Shown: positions 53,771 to 62,038, counted from the stretch's first letter. The stretch is DNA of 64,000 nucleotides from Polaribacter sp. (GCF_024639685.1 NZ_JAHEHX010000021.1:248001-312000); one strand, 5' to 3'. The notes: generated by a model from the letters alone, not told the origin. Program-made: numbers and translations.

Positions 53771-54381
53771 TATTTTTTAAACGTTTTAATACCAGCTTTT
53801 ACTTCAATATCTAAATGATTCTTTCTAGGAGTTAATGGACAAGAATACTTTGCATTATAGGCACAATAGGGGTTATATGTATTGTTAAAATTTAAAATAA
53901 TAGTATTGTGTTTAATAAGATCTCCAAGCATAATATCCATATAACGACCTGCACCATAAGATTCAGACCCAGAGGTATTGTCTGTAAAAGGTAAAAAAAG
54001 GTAGTCTTTGTATTTCTCGTCTTTTAAATCATCTTGACTTTGATATATCGTAAGCGCTAATGGTTTATTTTGTAATGTGAAATTTACAACTCCAAACTCC
54101 TTGTATAAAGGAGCTCTTTCTGTTGTGGTTAGCATTTCAAAAATTGGTGCATTTTTAATTGGCGTAAACGTCGCTTTTACAATAAAAGAACTATCCACAG
54201 GAAAAAAATCGAGTCCTTTAAAATTTTTTAAATCTTTTGGAAGTAAAGGAGATGTTGTGGCATCTTTAAAACTTGCATTCAACTGCTGTTGATAGGTTGT
54301 TTTACCAATTAAAGGTCGCTTATCTTTAGAATTACAAGAAACTACAAAAAGAGTTAAAAAGAGAATTAAATATTTATTCAT
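53767..54381 (-). CDS. DUF1684 lipoprotein
   Basis: 204 residues from the ATG at 54381, where a lipoprotein signal (MNKYLILFLTLFVVSCNSKD) begins; the longer reading adds an unlikely N-terminus. The DUF1684 core reads ALTIYQSQDDLKDEKYKDYL, YGAGRYMDIML and NPYCAYNAKYSCPLTPRKN, with several Cys and His. The family is of unknown function. It lies 10 bp downstream of the Ca2+/Na+ antiporter gene, as its likely operon partner. Confidence 0.85.
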   Translation of the reverse strand: MNKYLILFLTLFVVSCNSKDKRPLIGKTTYQQQLNASFKDATTSPLLPKDLKNFKGLDFFPVDSSFIVKATFTPIKNAPIFEMLTTTERAPLYKEFGVVNFTLQNKPLALTIYQSQDDLKDEKYKDYLFLPFTDNTSGSESYGAGRYMDIMLGDLIKHNTIILNFNNTYNPYCAYNAKYSCPLTPRKNHLDIEVKAGIKTFKKY

Positions 54382-54391
54382 TAATATAAAA

Positions 54392-55324
54392 TTATAATGT
54401 AAAAACCACAAACAGTATATAGCTTAACAACAACACAGCACCATGCATCCAATTAAGTATATTTTTTTTAGGAATAAGAACCATTGGGAGTAAAACAATA
54501 ACAATAGCTAACATCCAGAAAATATCGCTAGTTAAAAGTTTTTGATCTGATAATGAAATGGGTGTAATCATTGCAGTAATTCCAATAACTGCTAAAATAT
54601 TAAATATATTAGACCCAATTAAATTCCCTAAAGAAATGGCTTTTTCTTTTTTTAGTACTGCAATAATAGAAGCTGCTAATTCAGGCACACTGGTTCCAAT
54701 AGACACCAGTGTTACCCCTATAACACGTTCTGTAACGCCAAATTCTAACGCTAATGCAGTTGCGCCTTTTATCAATAATTCAGAGCCAAGCCATAACCCA
54801 AAACATCCAAGGCTAAAAAAAACAAAAATCTTACTATTAGATAACTGATTTTCATCCTCTAACACAATTTCTGAATGCTTATTTTTTTGTGTTTTTAAAA
54901 GATATACAATAAAAGAAATTAATAAAGTAAATAGAAGTAAACCCTCTGGTTGATCAATTACTCGGTCATTTTCTAAAAAAACATAAAGTAGTACAGATGC
55001 AATGAGCATTACGGGCCAATTTACTTTGTAAAAATCTTTGTGAACGTGTAAGGTGCATAATAGTAAAGTTACCCCTAAAACCAAACCTAAATTTGCGATA
55101 TTAGAACCTATTACATTACCCAATGTCAGGTCTGACGCTCCTGTTAAAGCAGCATTTATACTAACAATAAGTTCAGGAGCAGAGGTTGCAAAAGAAACCA
55201 CTGTCATTCCAATTACAACTTTAGATATTTTTAATTTAAGAGATAAAGCAACTGCTGATTTTAATAACCAATCACCTCCAAAAATCAACAATACTAAACC
55301 TAGACCAATCCATAAAAAATTCAT
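54392..55324 (-). CDS. Ca2+/Na+ antiporter, CaCA family (YrbG-like)
   Basis: 310 residues from the ATG at 55324. Two homologous halves carry the alpha repeats: VSFATSAPELIVSINAALTG with GNVIGSNIANLGLVLG, and VSIGTSVPELAASIIAVLKK with GNLIGSNIFNILAVIG. The conserved Glu and Asn residues of the ion site are intact. A TATCTTTG box at 55339-55346 lies 15 bp upstream of this start, which rules out the longer reading starting at 55390. Confidence 0.92.
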   Translation of the reverse strand: MNFLWIGLGLVLLIFGGDWLLKSAVALSLKLKISKVVIGMTVVSFATSAPELIVSINAALTGASDLTLGNVIGSNIANLGLVLGVTLLLCTLHVHKDFYKVNWPVMLIASVLLYVFLENDRVIDQPEGLLLFTLLISFIVYLLKTQKNKHSEIVLEDENQLSNSKIFVFFSLGCFGLWLGSELLIKGATALALEFGVTERVIGVTLVSIGTSVPELAASIIAVLKKEKAISLGNLIGSNIFNILAVIGITAMITPISLSDQKLLTSDIFWMLAIVIVLLPMVLIPKKNILNWMHGAVLLLSYILFVVFTL

Positions 55325-55338
55325 CAAAAAAGTTTTTG

Positions 55339-55346
55339 CAAAGATA
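55339..55346 (-). promoter_or_regulatory. -7 box (TATCTTTG) of the antiporter gene
   Basis: Minus-strand TAnnTTTG match 15 bp upstream of the ATG at 55324. It also decides the start codon. Confidence 0.55.
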
Positions 55347-55511
55347 CAAGATTGCACTATTATATAAATTGATTCTTTTATAAAACCCATTTTAGTTTTA
55401 ATAATAAATGAGATAAAAAAAGCTCTAAAAAGTTGGTTAATTTCTTACGAAGAAGAAAAATCACGGAAAATGGTTAATTTTACTTAAATTTAACGACAAA
55501 GGGAATAACAA

Positions 55512-55664
55512 ATGCAACAAAAAGCTTTTAAAATACTAGCCAAACTAAATAAGTTAGTATTGCCTTCATTTACTAAAAAAAAATTGGATATCTCTAAAGC
55601 CTCAAAGATGCAATTGGCAATTATTGGTTGGAGAGCCTTAGTAACAATGAAATCTTTAGATTAA
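55512..55664 (+). CDS. Small flavobacterial protein (50 aa), often misnamed SsrA-binding protein
   Basis: 50 residues, hand-translated: MQQKAFKILAKLNKLVLPSF, then TKKKLDISKASKMQLAIIGW and RALVTMKSLD. From memory, short proteins with this pattern (KASK-QLAIIGWR-YVT-L) occur throughout Flavobacteriaceae and are sometimes labelled SsrA-binding protein, although SmpB is about 150 residues with a different fold. Basic N-terminal half and one hydrophobic stretch. It lies 6 bp before the DUF2007 gene and is probably co-transcribed. Function unknown. Confidence 0.7.
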   Translation: MQQKAFKILAKLNKLVLPSFTKKKLDISKASKMQLAIIGWRALVTMKSLD

Positions 55665-55670
55665 AAAAAT

Positions 55671-55901
55671 ATGAAAAATCAGCACATTACCGTATTTTCT
55701 GGTTCATCCATTCTCGTAAAGGGATTGCAAAACAGATTAGAGGACCACAACATAAGCGCTTTAATTAAAGACAGAGTGGAATCTGCAAGATTAGGCGGTT
55801 TTGGAGAGCATAGAACTGCGATTGAGTTACAAGTTTTAGATGTAGATATAGAAAAAGCTAAACCCATTGTAGCAGCTTATGAAAAAGAAATTAATTCTTA
55901 A
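55671..55901 (+). CDS. DUF2007 (putative signal-transducing) protein
   Basis: 76 residues. ITVFSGSSILVKGLQNRLED and ELQVLDVDIEKAKPIVAAYE match the small DUF2007 domain, named as a putative signal-transducing, ACT-like fold. No enzyme motif. It follows the 50-aa protein by 6 bp and precedes tRNA-Arg(ACG) by 58 bp. Confidence 0.82.
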   Translation: MKNQHITVFSGSSILVKGLQNRLEDHNISALIKDRVESARLGGFGEHRTAIELQVLDVDIEKAKPIVAAYEKEINS

Positions 55902-55939
55902 AAACTCATTCTAAGATTTCTTAGTTTAAAAAAAACAGC

Positions 55940-55947
55940 TATATTTG
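55940..55947 (+). promoter_or_regulatory. -7 box (TATATTTG) of tRNA-Arg(ACG)
   Basis: TAnnTTTG match 12 bp upstream of the mature tRNA 5' end. Confidence 0.6.
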
Positions 55948-55959
55948 CACCCGCAAAAA

Positions 55960-56033
55960 GGCCATGTGGCGCAACTGAATAGCGCACTTGATTACGGCTC
56001 AAGAGGTTCTAGGTTTGAATCCTAGCATGGTCA
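55960..56033 (+). tRNA. tRNA-Arg (anticodon ACG)
   Basis: 74 nt. Acceptor GGCCATG/CATGGTC (one G-T pair), D arm GCGC/GCGC, anticodon stem CTTGA/TCAAG with loop TTACGGC giving ACG (read as inosine-CG), T arm CTAGG-TTTGAAT-CCTAG, discriminator A. CCA is not encoded. It has its own -7 box and terminator. Confidence 0.95.
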
Positions 56034-56049
56034 CAAATTCAAAATCAAT

Positions 56050-56078
56050 GAGTTACATTAATTTGTAACTCTTTTTTT
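56050..56078 (+). terminator. Terminator after tRNA-Arg(ACG)
   Basis: 8-bp perfect stem (56050-56057 with 56064-56071), 6-nt loop and a T tail, 16 bp after the tRNA. Confidence 0.8.
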
Positions 56079-56092
56079 ATGCTTAAATTTTG

Positions 56093-56485
56093 AAAAAGGG
56101 CGCAGTACAGGGCGCAGTATCGCTCTTTTTAGTTAATTTTTATTTCAAAATTCGCACACCTTATCATGAACCACTAATCACAAATATTAGCAATAGAATC
56201 ATCTATATTATCACATTTAATATAATAAAAAACACCTATATTTCTATAAGTGCCTTTTAAATGCTAATTAATTTTCTTTTTCAATATATCTTAATATTAT
56301 TAAAAAATTTATCAATCCAAAAATATATTATTATTTAGACTTTTTTAGTAACATAAGTTACATTAAAATACACACGCACAATCGAGTTGTAGATTTGTAC
56401 AATGAGGTGGTTTAATGGTAGGTACTTTTTTGCTTTTGGACGTTATTCGAGATGTTCCCTAATGTAGTAATCAGCATAGATAAAT
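56093..56485. other. Gene-free stretch behind tRNA-Arg(ACG) with a short direct repeat
   Basis: About 390 bp with no supported gene. At 56099-56120 the 10-mer GGGCGCAGTA is repeated after a 2-bp gap, unusual GC-rich words for this genome. A hairpin at 56225-56252 follows. The region looks like decayed accessory DNA inserted behind the tRNA. Confidence 0.4.
56225..56252 (-). terminator. Probable terminator (GAAA loop) after the small lipoprotein
   Basis: 8-bp stem (56233-56240 with 56245-56252, one G-T pair) closed by GAAA on the minus strand, followed by a T run on that strand. It lies about 230 bp beyond the lipoprotein stop. Confidence 0.5.
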
Positions 56486-56854
56486 TCATCCAATACCCAA
56501 ATAGTTGAAACTCTTTTTACTTAGAAAGCTTCCTGTTTCTTTTAGTTTCTTTCTACATTTTGATTCCCTTTGTTTCATCAAAACCCCAAACCTTAATACA
56601 TTTAAAGAGTCTATGATACCGTAATGCCTTTTACGACCAATATTTCTAATTTCTTTCTTTGTTAATTTGTTTTTTTTCTTTACAATTAGTTTAAATTTCT
56701 GTCTCATAACTTCCAACTCTTCACAATCAGCATTCCTAATCTGCTCTTTTATAATATTTGGGATGTTGTAACGCTTTGTATTAAGCCAAAATTCAGAAGA
56801 CCCACCACAAGAGAATAATAAAATAGTTAAAGATAGTAAGAGTAGTTTTTTCAT
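56486..56854 (-). CDS. Small lipoprotein of unknown function
   Basis: 122 residues. A clear lipoprotein signal (MKKLLLLSLTILLFSCGGSS) is followed by a highly basic, Lys/Arg-rich chain (MRQKFKLIVKKKNKLTKKEI, RNIGRKRHYGIIDSLNVLRF). No domain that I recognise. It stands alone between tRNA-Arg and a T9SS gene fragment; the surrounding DNA is decayed, so its expression is open. Confidence 0.6.
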   Translation of the reverse strand: MKKLLLLSLTILLFSCGGSSEFWLNTKRYNIPNIIKEQIRNADCEELEVMRQKFKLIVKKKNKLTKKEIRNIGRKRHYGIIDSLNVLRFGVLMKQRESKCRKKLKETGSFLSKKSFNYLGIG

Positions 56855-57080
56855 AACAAATAGTTTTTCTCAAATATAAATATATATGACCAAACAAAAG
56901 AGAGCTATCAGACATTCTTTAATTTAACCTATTTACGAGGTTTAGAAATATCAGAATTAAAAGAGGAAGATATGCCTATGGTTTATTAGTTATATTTCAT
57001 AATCTCAGCCTATCATACAATTCAACAATATTCATTCTACGTTAACCACTTACATAATAATTGCAGACTTAATAAAGCAT

Positions 57081-57108
57081 AAAAAACCACTACATTTCTG
57101 TAAGGGTT
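57081..57108 (-). terminator. Candidate terminator after the T9SS-tail fragment
   Basis: Imperfect stem (57085-57094 with 57099-57108, two mismatches) with a GAAA loop on the minus strand, then a T run on that strand; 22 bp after the fragment's stop. It resembles the hairpin at 56225-56252. Confidence 0.45.
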
Positions 57109-57129
57109 GTATTTTAAAGTATGTCTTAT

Positions 57130-57732
57130 TTAATTCTTTACGACCTTATAGGAATTTGTCTCTTTTGTCATTTTATCTAATGTCTTGACTATGTAAATAG
57201 CACTTGATAAAACGGATAAATCAATAGTATTGCCACTTGTTTCCATTACTTTATTTCCAGTCATATCAAATATTTCAATTTCATAATCTTTATTAGAATT
57301 TAAAGCAATTTTGGAGGTTGTTGGATTTGGAAAAAGTATTACTTTATTTAAAGGCGCTGGATTTATAGATGAAAGAGATTCATTAAAAGATGCGATATCA
57401 TATTCAATAGCATTAATAAGTCCCCTTGATTGATAAGCATCGTTCAAGTCAATTACACCGTCTCCATTAGTGTCCTCGGCTTCAGATTCATCAACTATAC
57501 CATCTCCATTTTGGTCTTCTCCAGAATAATAGGCTATTGCAGTAAGTGAGATTTCAGTACCTCCAGGAATTACAAACTGATATCCAGAAGTTGGGTCGTA
57601 TAGAGAACTTTCGGTCTGACGAAGAACATACCAGAACTTACCTTCAGGAACTGATATATTGGTGCTTACATTATCAATATCTGTTTCAAAAATAACTGTA
57701 CCATTTTTAAATGAATTATATAAAACTCCATT
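57130..57732 (-). pseudogene. 3' remnant of a secreted protein with EF-hand-like repeats and T9SS sorting tail
   Basis: The frame is open from 57732 (just after a TGA) to the stop at 57130, with no ATG at its head. It encodes the end of a larger protein: a beta-sandwich segment (FWYVLRQTESSLYDPTSGYQ), two Ca2+-binding loops (DQNGDGIVDESEAEDTNGDG), and a type A T9SS C-terminal domain (VILFPNPTTSKIALNS and IEIFDMTGNKVMETSGN, ending NSYKVVKN). No signal peptide can be found upstream, so the 5' part has been lost. The original was probably an exported adhesin or enzyme. Confidence 0.65.
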
Positions 57733-57871
57733 TCAGGCCCTTAAGTTTATTGAATTGCAATGTATAGACTTTTAAAATTTTTATTCTCCTGTATTCGATA
57801 AAATAAAAAGAAATCATCTTCTTGTAATGGTGTACGTCAACTTTTTTTGTAAAAAAATTTATAAAATAGAC

Positions 57872-58144
57872 TTACTTTAAGTATTGTGTAATTGCAAGTC
57901 TGTGGGCAGGTATACTTTTATCATAATTTTCTACCAAAATTTCTAATATCTCAGGCTTTTCTTTACCTATTTGGCTTTTAGAGGAGTATTTAGAAACATA
58001 TAAATTATATTGATGTTTTTCTTTTTCAAAAATTAAATAATGAGTTTCATTCAACTCAGTATATGCAATCTCATTATTTGAAAAAGCTTCTGAATTGTCT
58101 TTTATGAACTCTGAAAACTCATAATATTTTAGAACATTTTCCAT
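57872..58144 (-). CDS. Conserved hypothetical protein downstream of clpS
   Basis: 90 residues, acidic, no signal peptide or helix bundle of membrane type. The chain (KYYEFSEFIKDNSEAFSNNE and THYLIFEKEKHQYNLYVSKY) suggests a small alpha/beta domain. It lies 2 bp after the clpS stop on the same strand, so it is in the prmA-clpS transcript. I do not recognise the family. Confidence 0.6.
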   Translation of the reverse strand: MENVLKYYEFSEFIKDNSEAFSNNEIAYTELNETHYLIFEKEKHQYNLYVSKYSSKSQIGKEKPEILEILVENYDKSIPAHRLAITQYLK

Positions 58145-58146
58145 AC

Positions 58147-58422
58147 TTATACCAATTCTGCAGATAAACCTAATTGTAACAATTTAGAACACCTAGGTTC
58201 TAAATCTTTAAACTCGCCAGATTTTACAGTGCATTTTCCTTTGTAGTGAACTAGCATTGCACACTGCTCTGCTTGTTCTAAGTTATGATCGCATACACTA
58301 ATTAAAGATTCAATTACGTGATCGAACGTGTTTACATCATCATTATGCAATACAATTTCATGCTGAAAAACCTCTTTTTCTAAGACTTCTACTTCTTCTT
58401 GAATTTTTTCTTTTGTACTCAT
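58147..58422 (-). CDS. clpS: ATP-dependent Clp protease adaptor ClpS
   Basis: 91 residues. The ClpS core is complete: VLHNDDVNTFDHVIESLISV (binding pocket for N-end-rule residues), then CDHNLEQAEQCAMLVHYKGK and CTVKSGEFKDLEPRCSKLLQ. ClpS hands N-degron substrates to ClpA/ClpC. It lies 10 bp downstream of prmA. Confidence 0.95.
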   Translation of the reverse strand: MSTKEKIQEEVEVLEKEVFQHEIVLHNDDVNTFDHVIESLISVCDHNLEQAEQCAMLVHYKGKCTVKSGEFKDLEPRCSKLLQLGLSAELV

Positions 58423-58432
58423 AAATTCAAAA

Positions 58433-59269
58433 TTACAATTTATTGTATTTTAAAGCAACCCAATTATTTCTTTCTATCGTTTTTTCTAAATTTAAATTAA
58501 ATTTAGAAACTTCAGTATCTATAGTACTAATATCTTCTTTATAAAAACCACTTAATAGTAAAATACCGTTTTTATTTAAGCAATTTGTATATACTTCCAT
58601 ATCATTCAATAAAATATTCCTATTGATATTAGCAATAATTACATCGTATTTTTTATCGGTCAACAAAGAAGAATCACCTTCATAAACATTAATATTTGTA
58701 CAATTATTGCGTTTTACATTCTCAATAGAGTTCTCATAACACCAATTATCTATATCTATAGCATCAATAGGGTTTGCACCTTTCATTTCTGCAAAAATTG
58801 CTAAAATTCCAGTTCCACACCCCATATCTAACGTTTTTTTATGCTTTAGATCTAGTGCTAGTAAATGCTGAATCATCATATGGGTAGTTTCATGATGACC
58901 AGTTCCAAAACTCATTTTTGGCTCTATAATAATATCATACTCTAAATTTGGATTCTCATGAAAAGGAGCTCTTATGCTTACCAAATCGTTTACTTGAATT
59001 GGTGTAAAGTTCTTTTCCCATTCAGCATTCCAATTGGTTTGTGCTACCTCTTTTTCTTTATAAGAAATAGAAAATTCATCTGACTTTAAAATATAAATAT
59101 CTTCTAAAATATGTGCATTATAATGGTCTTTTTGAATGTAAGCAATTAAACCAGTTTCAGTTTCTACAAAACTCTCAAAACCTACAGCACCTAGCTCTGC
59201 TACTAAAATTTCTGAAACTGGTTCTTTTGGTGTTAATGTAAAAGTATATTCAATATATATATTATCCAT
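58433..59269 (-). CDS. prmA: Ribosomal protein L11 methyltransferase
   Basis: 278 residues. Substrate-binding N-terminal domain, then PKMSFGTGHHETTHMMIQHL and the SAM motif TLDMGCGTGILAIFAEMKGA, with YDVIIANINRNILLNDM. PrmA trimethylates L11. First gene of prmA-clpS-hypothetical; transcribed from a TAAATTTG box that overlaps the tpiA terminator. Confidence 0.94.
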   Translation of the reverse strand: MDNIYIEYTFTLTPKEPVSEILVAELGAVGFESFVETETGLIAYIQKDHYNAHILEDIYILKSDEFSISYKEKEVAQTNWNAEWEKNFTPIQVNDLVSIRAPFHENPNLEYDIIIEPKMSFGTGHHETTHMMIQHLLALDLKHKKTLDMGCGTGILAIFAEMKGANPIDAIDIDNWCYENSIENVKRNNCTNINVYEGDSSLLTDKKYDVIIANINRNILLNDMEVYTNCLNKNGILLLSGFYKEDISTIDTEVSKFNLNLEKTIERNNWVALKYNKL

Positions 59270-59278
59270 AATAAAAAA

Positions 59279-59309
59279 TGCATCAAGATTTAATCTTGAT
59301 GCAAATTTA
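59279..59309 (-). terminator. Terminator of tpiA overlapping the prmA promoter
   Basis: Near-perfect palindrome 59279-59303 followed by a T-rich stretch on the minus strand (rho-independent terminator for tpiA). The -7 box TAAATTTG for prmA is at 59302-59309, so the prmA transcript should start inside the palindrome and not fold it. Confidence 0.65.
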
Positions 59310-59344
59310 TTGGTTTTATACTAAAGTATGTGTTTTTGCTGTGT

Positions 59345-60103
59345 TTAAATTGCTTTAATAATGGCTGCAAAATCTGCAGGTTTTAAAGAAGCACCTCCGA
59401 TTAAACCTCCATCTACATCTTCTTTAGAAAATATTTCGTTGGCGTTTGCAGGTTTTACGCTACCTCCATATAAAATTGATACTGAATCTGCCACTTCTTG
59501 ATTGTACTTTTCAGCAAGTGTTTTTCTGATGAGAGCATGCATTTCTTGCGCTTGCTCAGGGCTTGCGGTTTCTCCTGTTCCAATAGCCCAAACAGGCTCG
59601 TAAGCTAAAACAATATTTTTAAAATCTTTACTCTCTAAATGAAACAGTCCATTTTGCAATTGACTTTTTACTACTTTAAAATGGTTACCAGATTTTCTAT
59701 CTTCTAATAATTCACCAAAACAAAAAATAGCCTCCATACCATTTTCTAAAACAGCGGATACTTTTTCTGCTAAAATAGCATCAGTTTCCTTAAAATATTC
59801 TCTTCTTTCAGAATGTCCTATAATTACAGATTGTACTCCAATAGATTGTAACATGTCTGCAGAAACTTCTCCTGTAAAAGCCCCATTTTTTGCTTGATGC
59901 ATATTTTGTGCAGCAACTTCCATTATACTTTCTTTAGTTAATGCTAAAGCAGTTGATAAATTTATATGTGAAGGTGAAATAACAACTCGTGTGTTTTGTA
60001 ATTGAAATGCTTCTATTTCTTGATGAATACCTGCTATTAGTGTTCTAGTCTCATTAACATTTATATTCATTTTCCAGTTTCCTGCTACTATTTTTTTTCT
60101 CAT
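59345..60103 (-). CDS. tpiA: Triosephosphate isomerase
   Basis: 252 residues. AGNWKMN (catalytic Lys), IIGHSERREYF (catalytic His), AYEPVWAIGTGETA (catalytic Glu) and ILYGGSVKPANA (phosphate loop) are all intact. It interconverts dihydroxyacetone phosphate and glyceraldehyde 3-phosphate. Its start is about 86 bp from the next stop, and it ends before a terminator. Confidence 0.97.
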   Translation of the reverse strand: MRKKIVAGNWKMNINVNETRTLIAGIHQEIEAFQLQNTRVVISPSHINLSTALALTKESIMEVAAQNMHQAKNGAFTGEVSADMLQSIGVQSVIIGHSERREYFKETDAILAEKVSAVLENGMEAIFCFGELLEDRKSGNHFKVVKSQLQNGLFHLESKDFKNIVLAYEPVWAIGTGETASPEQAQEMHALIRKTLAEKYNQEVADSVSILYGGSVKPANANEIFSKEDVDGGLIGGASLKPADFAAIIKAI

Positions 60104-60189
60104 GGTTGTGTCTTTAAATCTAATTGTAAAATTAAGAAATGATCATTTAAATATTGTTCGAATTAAAAAATACTTACTACAACGTTTCC

Positions 60190-60681
60190 TTAGAGTTCTG
60201 CCAAAGCTCTCCTAATTTCCTTAGCGGTAGATTTTGTTTCATTAAACACAACAATAGCTCCTTTTTCATCAATCACCATATAGGTTGGTATCCAAGAAAG
60301 ATTTATAAATTCTACAAAATCTCCTTCATTCATGCCTTTTGGTAAATTGTAATGGTCTCCTTTTAACTGGTATTTTTTTATGGCTCTTTTCCATGCTGGC
60401 TTGCTAAAATCTGTTGATAAAAATACATAAGCAACATCTGGGAATTCTTTTTGTAATGTTACTAAATCTGGAAAGCCAACAATACAGTCTTTACACCAAG
60501 AAGCCCAAACATCTATCAGAATTTTTTTTCCTTTATGTTTATAAAGAACTTCTCTTAAAGTAATCTTAGTTCCGTCTAAACCAATAAGCATCTCTAAATT
60601 TGCAGACTCTGTAAATGAGGTTGGGTATTCTTTTTTACAGCTCATTACAACCAAAAAAAACAAAACAATAATTTTTTTCAT
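60190..60681 (-). CDS. TlpA-like thioredoxin lipoprotein
   Basis: 163 residues. Lipoprotein signal (MKKIIVLFFLVVMSCKKE), then a thioredoxin fold with the CXXC WASWCKDCIVGFPDL and cis-Pro SWIPTYMVI. It is probably a membrane-anchored periplasmic reductant for cytochrome c maturation or outer-membrane proteins, as in the TlpA/ResA family. It precedes tpiA on the same strand by 86 bp. Confidence 0.88.
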   Translation of the reverse strand: MKKIIVLFFLVVMSCKKEYPTSFTESANLEMLIGLDGTKITLREVLYKHKGKKILIDVWASWCKDCIVGFPDLVTLQKEFPDVAYVFLSTDFSKPAWKRAIKKYQLKGDHYNLPKGMNEGDFVEFINLSWIPTYMVIDEKGAIVVFNETKSTAKEIRRALAEL

Positions 60682-60711
60682 TTAAATTTAAGTTTAAAAA
60701 ACAGGGATCTT

Positions 60712-60743
60712 TTGAGTGTTACCCATTAAAAATAGTATTTTTG
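60712..60743 (+). promoter_or_regulatory. Promoter of pyrF (TTG-N21-TATTTTTG)
   Basis: -33 TTG at 60712-60714 and -7 TATTTTTG at 60736-60743, spacer 21 bp; 20 bp upstream of the pyrF ATG. Confidence 0.65.
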
Positions 60744-60763
60744 TATCACTTTAAGCAAAACTA

Positions 60764-61576
60764 ATGACAACTTCGCAACTAATAGCACAAATTAATCAAA
60801 AAAAATCTTTTTTATGTATCGGTTTAGATGTTGATTTAGAGAAGATTCCAACTCATTTATTAACTTTAGAAGATCCTATTTTTGATTTTAATAAGGCCAT
60901 TATTGATGCTACACACCATTTATGCGTGGCATATAAACCAAACACCGCTTTTTATGAAGCATATGGTTTAAAAGGATGGAAATCTTTAGAGAAAACAATT
61001 CATTACCTGAATAAAAATTACCCAGAAATATATACAATAGCTGATGCTAAAAGAGGTGATATTGGAAATACCTCTACCATGTATGCAAAAGCATTTTTAG
61101 AAGATTTAGCTTTTGATTCTGTAACAGTTGCTCCTTATATGGGTAAAGATTCAGTTGAGCCATTTTTAGCTTTTAAAGATAAGCATACAATAATGTTGGC
61201 TTTAACTTCTAATGAAGGGGCTTTTGATTTTCAAACTCAAAAAATTGACAATAAAGAGCTTTATAAACAGGTTTTAGAGACCTCTAAAACATGGAAATAT
61301 TCAGAAAACTTAATGTATGTTGTAGGTGCAACTAAAGCTGAATATTTTGCCGAGATTAGAAAAATAGTTCCTAAAGCCTTTTTATTAGTGCCTGGTGTTG
61401 GTGCACAAGGAGGAAACTTACAAGATGTTTGTAAATATGGTTTAACAGAGAATATTGGTTTACTTATCAATTCTTCTCGAGGAATAATTTACGCTTCTAA
61501 AAATGAAGATTTTGCAAATGCAGCTGCTTTTAAAGCAAAAGAGCTACAGCAACAAATGGAAGTAATTCTAAAATAG
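60764..61576 (+). CDS. pyrF: Orotidine 5'-phosphate decarboxylase
   Basis: 270 residues, the longer type found in Bacteroidota. [31 protein letters not shown] and the catalytic [17 protein letters not shown] (Asp-Lys-Asp motif) are intact, with [14 protein letters not shown] near the end. Last step of UMP synthesis. Single gene with its own promoter. Confidence 0.95.
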   Translation: MTTSQLIAQINQKKSFLCIGLDVDLEKIPTHLLTLEDPIFDFNKAIIDATHHLCVAYKPNTAFYEAYGLKGWKSLEKTIHYLNKNYPEIYTIADAKRGDIGNTSTMYAKAFLEDLAFDSVTVAPYMGKDSVEPFLAFKDKHTIMLALTSNEGAFDFQTQKIDNKELYKQVLETSKTWKYSENLMYVVGATKAEYFAEIRKIVPKAFLLVPGVGAQGGNLQDVCKYGLTENIGLLINSSRGIIYASKNEDFANAAAFKAKELQQQMEVILK

Positions 61577-61764
61577 AAATAATGCAATTCAAAGACCAAA
61601 TGGTACCATTTTTTAATTGCAAAAAACCCCCACTAGAATTGTCTGTTTGGTTCCCAGCCTAACAGAACAACCACAGAGTAATGATTATAAATGGAGCATT
61701 TTCTTCTTGGTATGGGTCTCGGTTATTAAAAGCTTTTAATTGTTTTAAAGAAATGTACACTGCA

Positions 61765-61953
61765 CTACACCATTAACTCTCTGTCTAAATAACTAACTTG
61801 ATTTATTTTTTTTAAAATTTTCATTGCTTTAAATGCAGATAAATCGCTTTTAGCTTCATCTACAAAGCGATAGCTGTTAGATTGCTCTAATAAATTGGCA
61901 TATCTTTCTTTAAGATGCCTTTTGTAATTTTGGAATTGATTTTGGTAATACAT
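61765..61953 (-). CDS. Small hypothetical protein
   Basis: 62 residues, no signal or membrane segment: MYYQNQFQNYKRHLKERYAN followed by SNSYRFVDEAKSDLSAFKAM and KILKKINQVSYLDRELMV. Helical, basic N-terminal half. The pattern seems to recur in flavobacteria from memory but I cannot name a family. It lies between pyrF and the GH16 gene in otherwise empty DNA (61577-61764 holds nothing else I can support). Confidence 0.5.
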   Translation of the reverse strand: MYYQNQFQNYKRHLKERYANLLEQSNSYRFVDEAKSDLSAFKAMKILKKINQVSYLDRELMV

Positions 61954-62038
61954 AACAAATTGAGGTTTTTTTAAATCTATGAAAAAAAAACAAACTACAC
62001 AACAGTTAATATACTTACAATAAATAAATTAGATGATT

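Noticed and set aside
54381-54411. Overlap of the DUF1684 gene with the Ca2+/Na+ antiporter gene
   Set aside because: It disappears when the lipoprotein start at 54381 is used; the true gap is 10 bp.
61582-61662. Short plus-strand frame of 26 codons after pyrF
   Set aside because: No similarity that I recognise, no promoter box, and the surrounding DNA shows no sign of coding.
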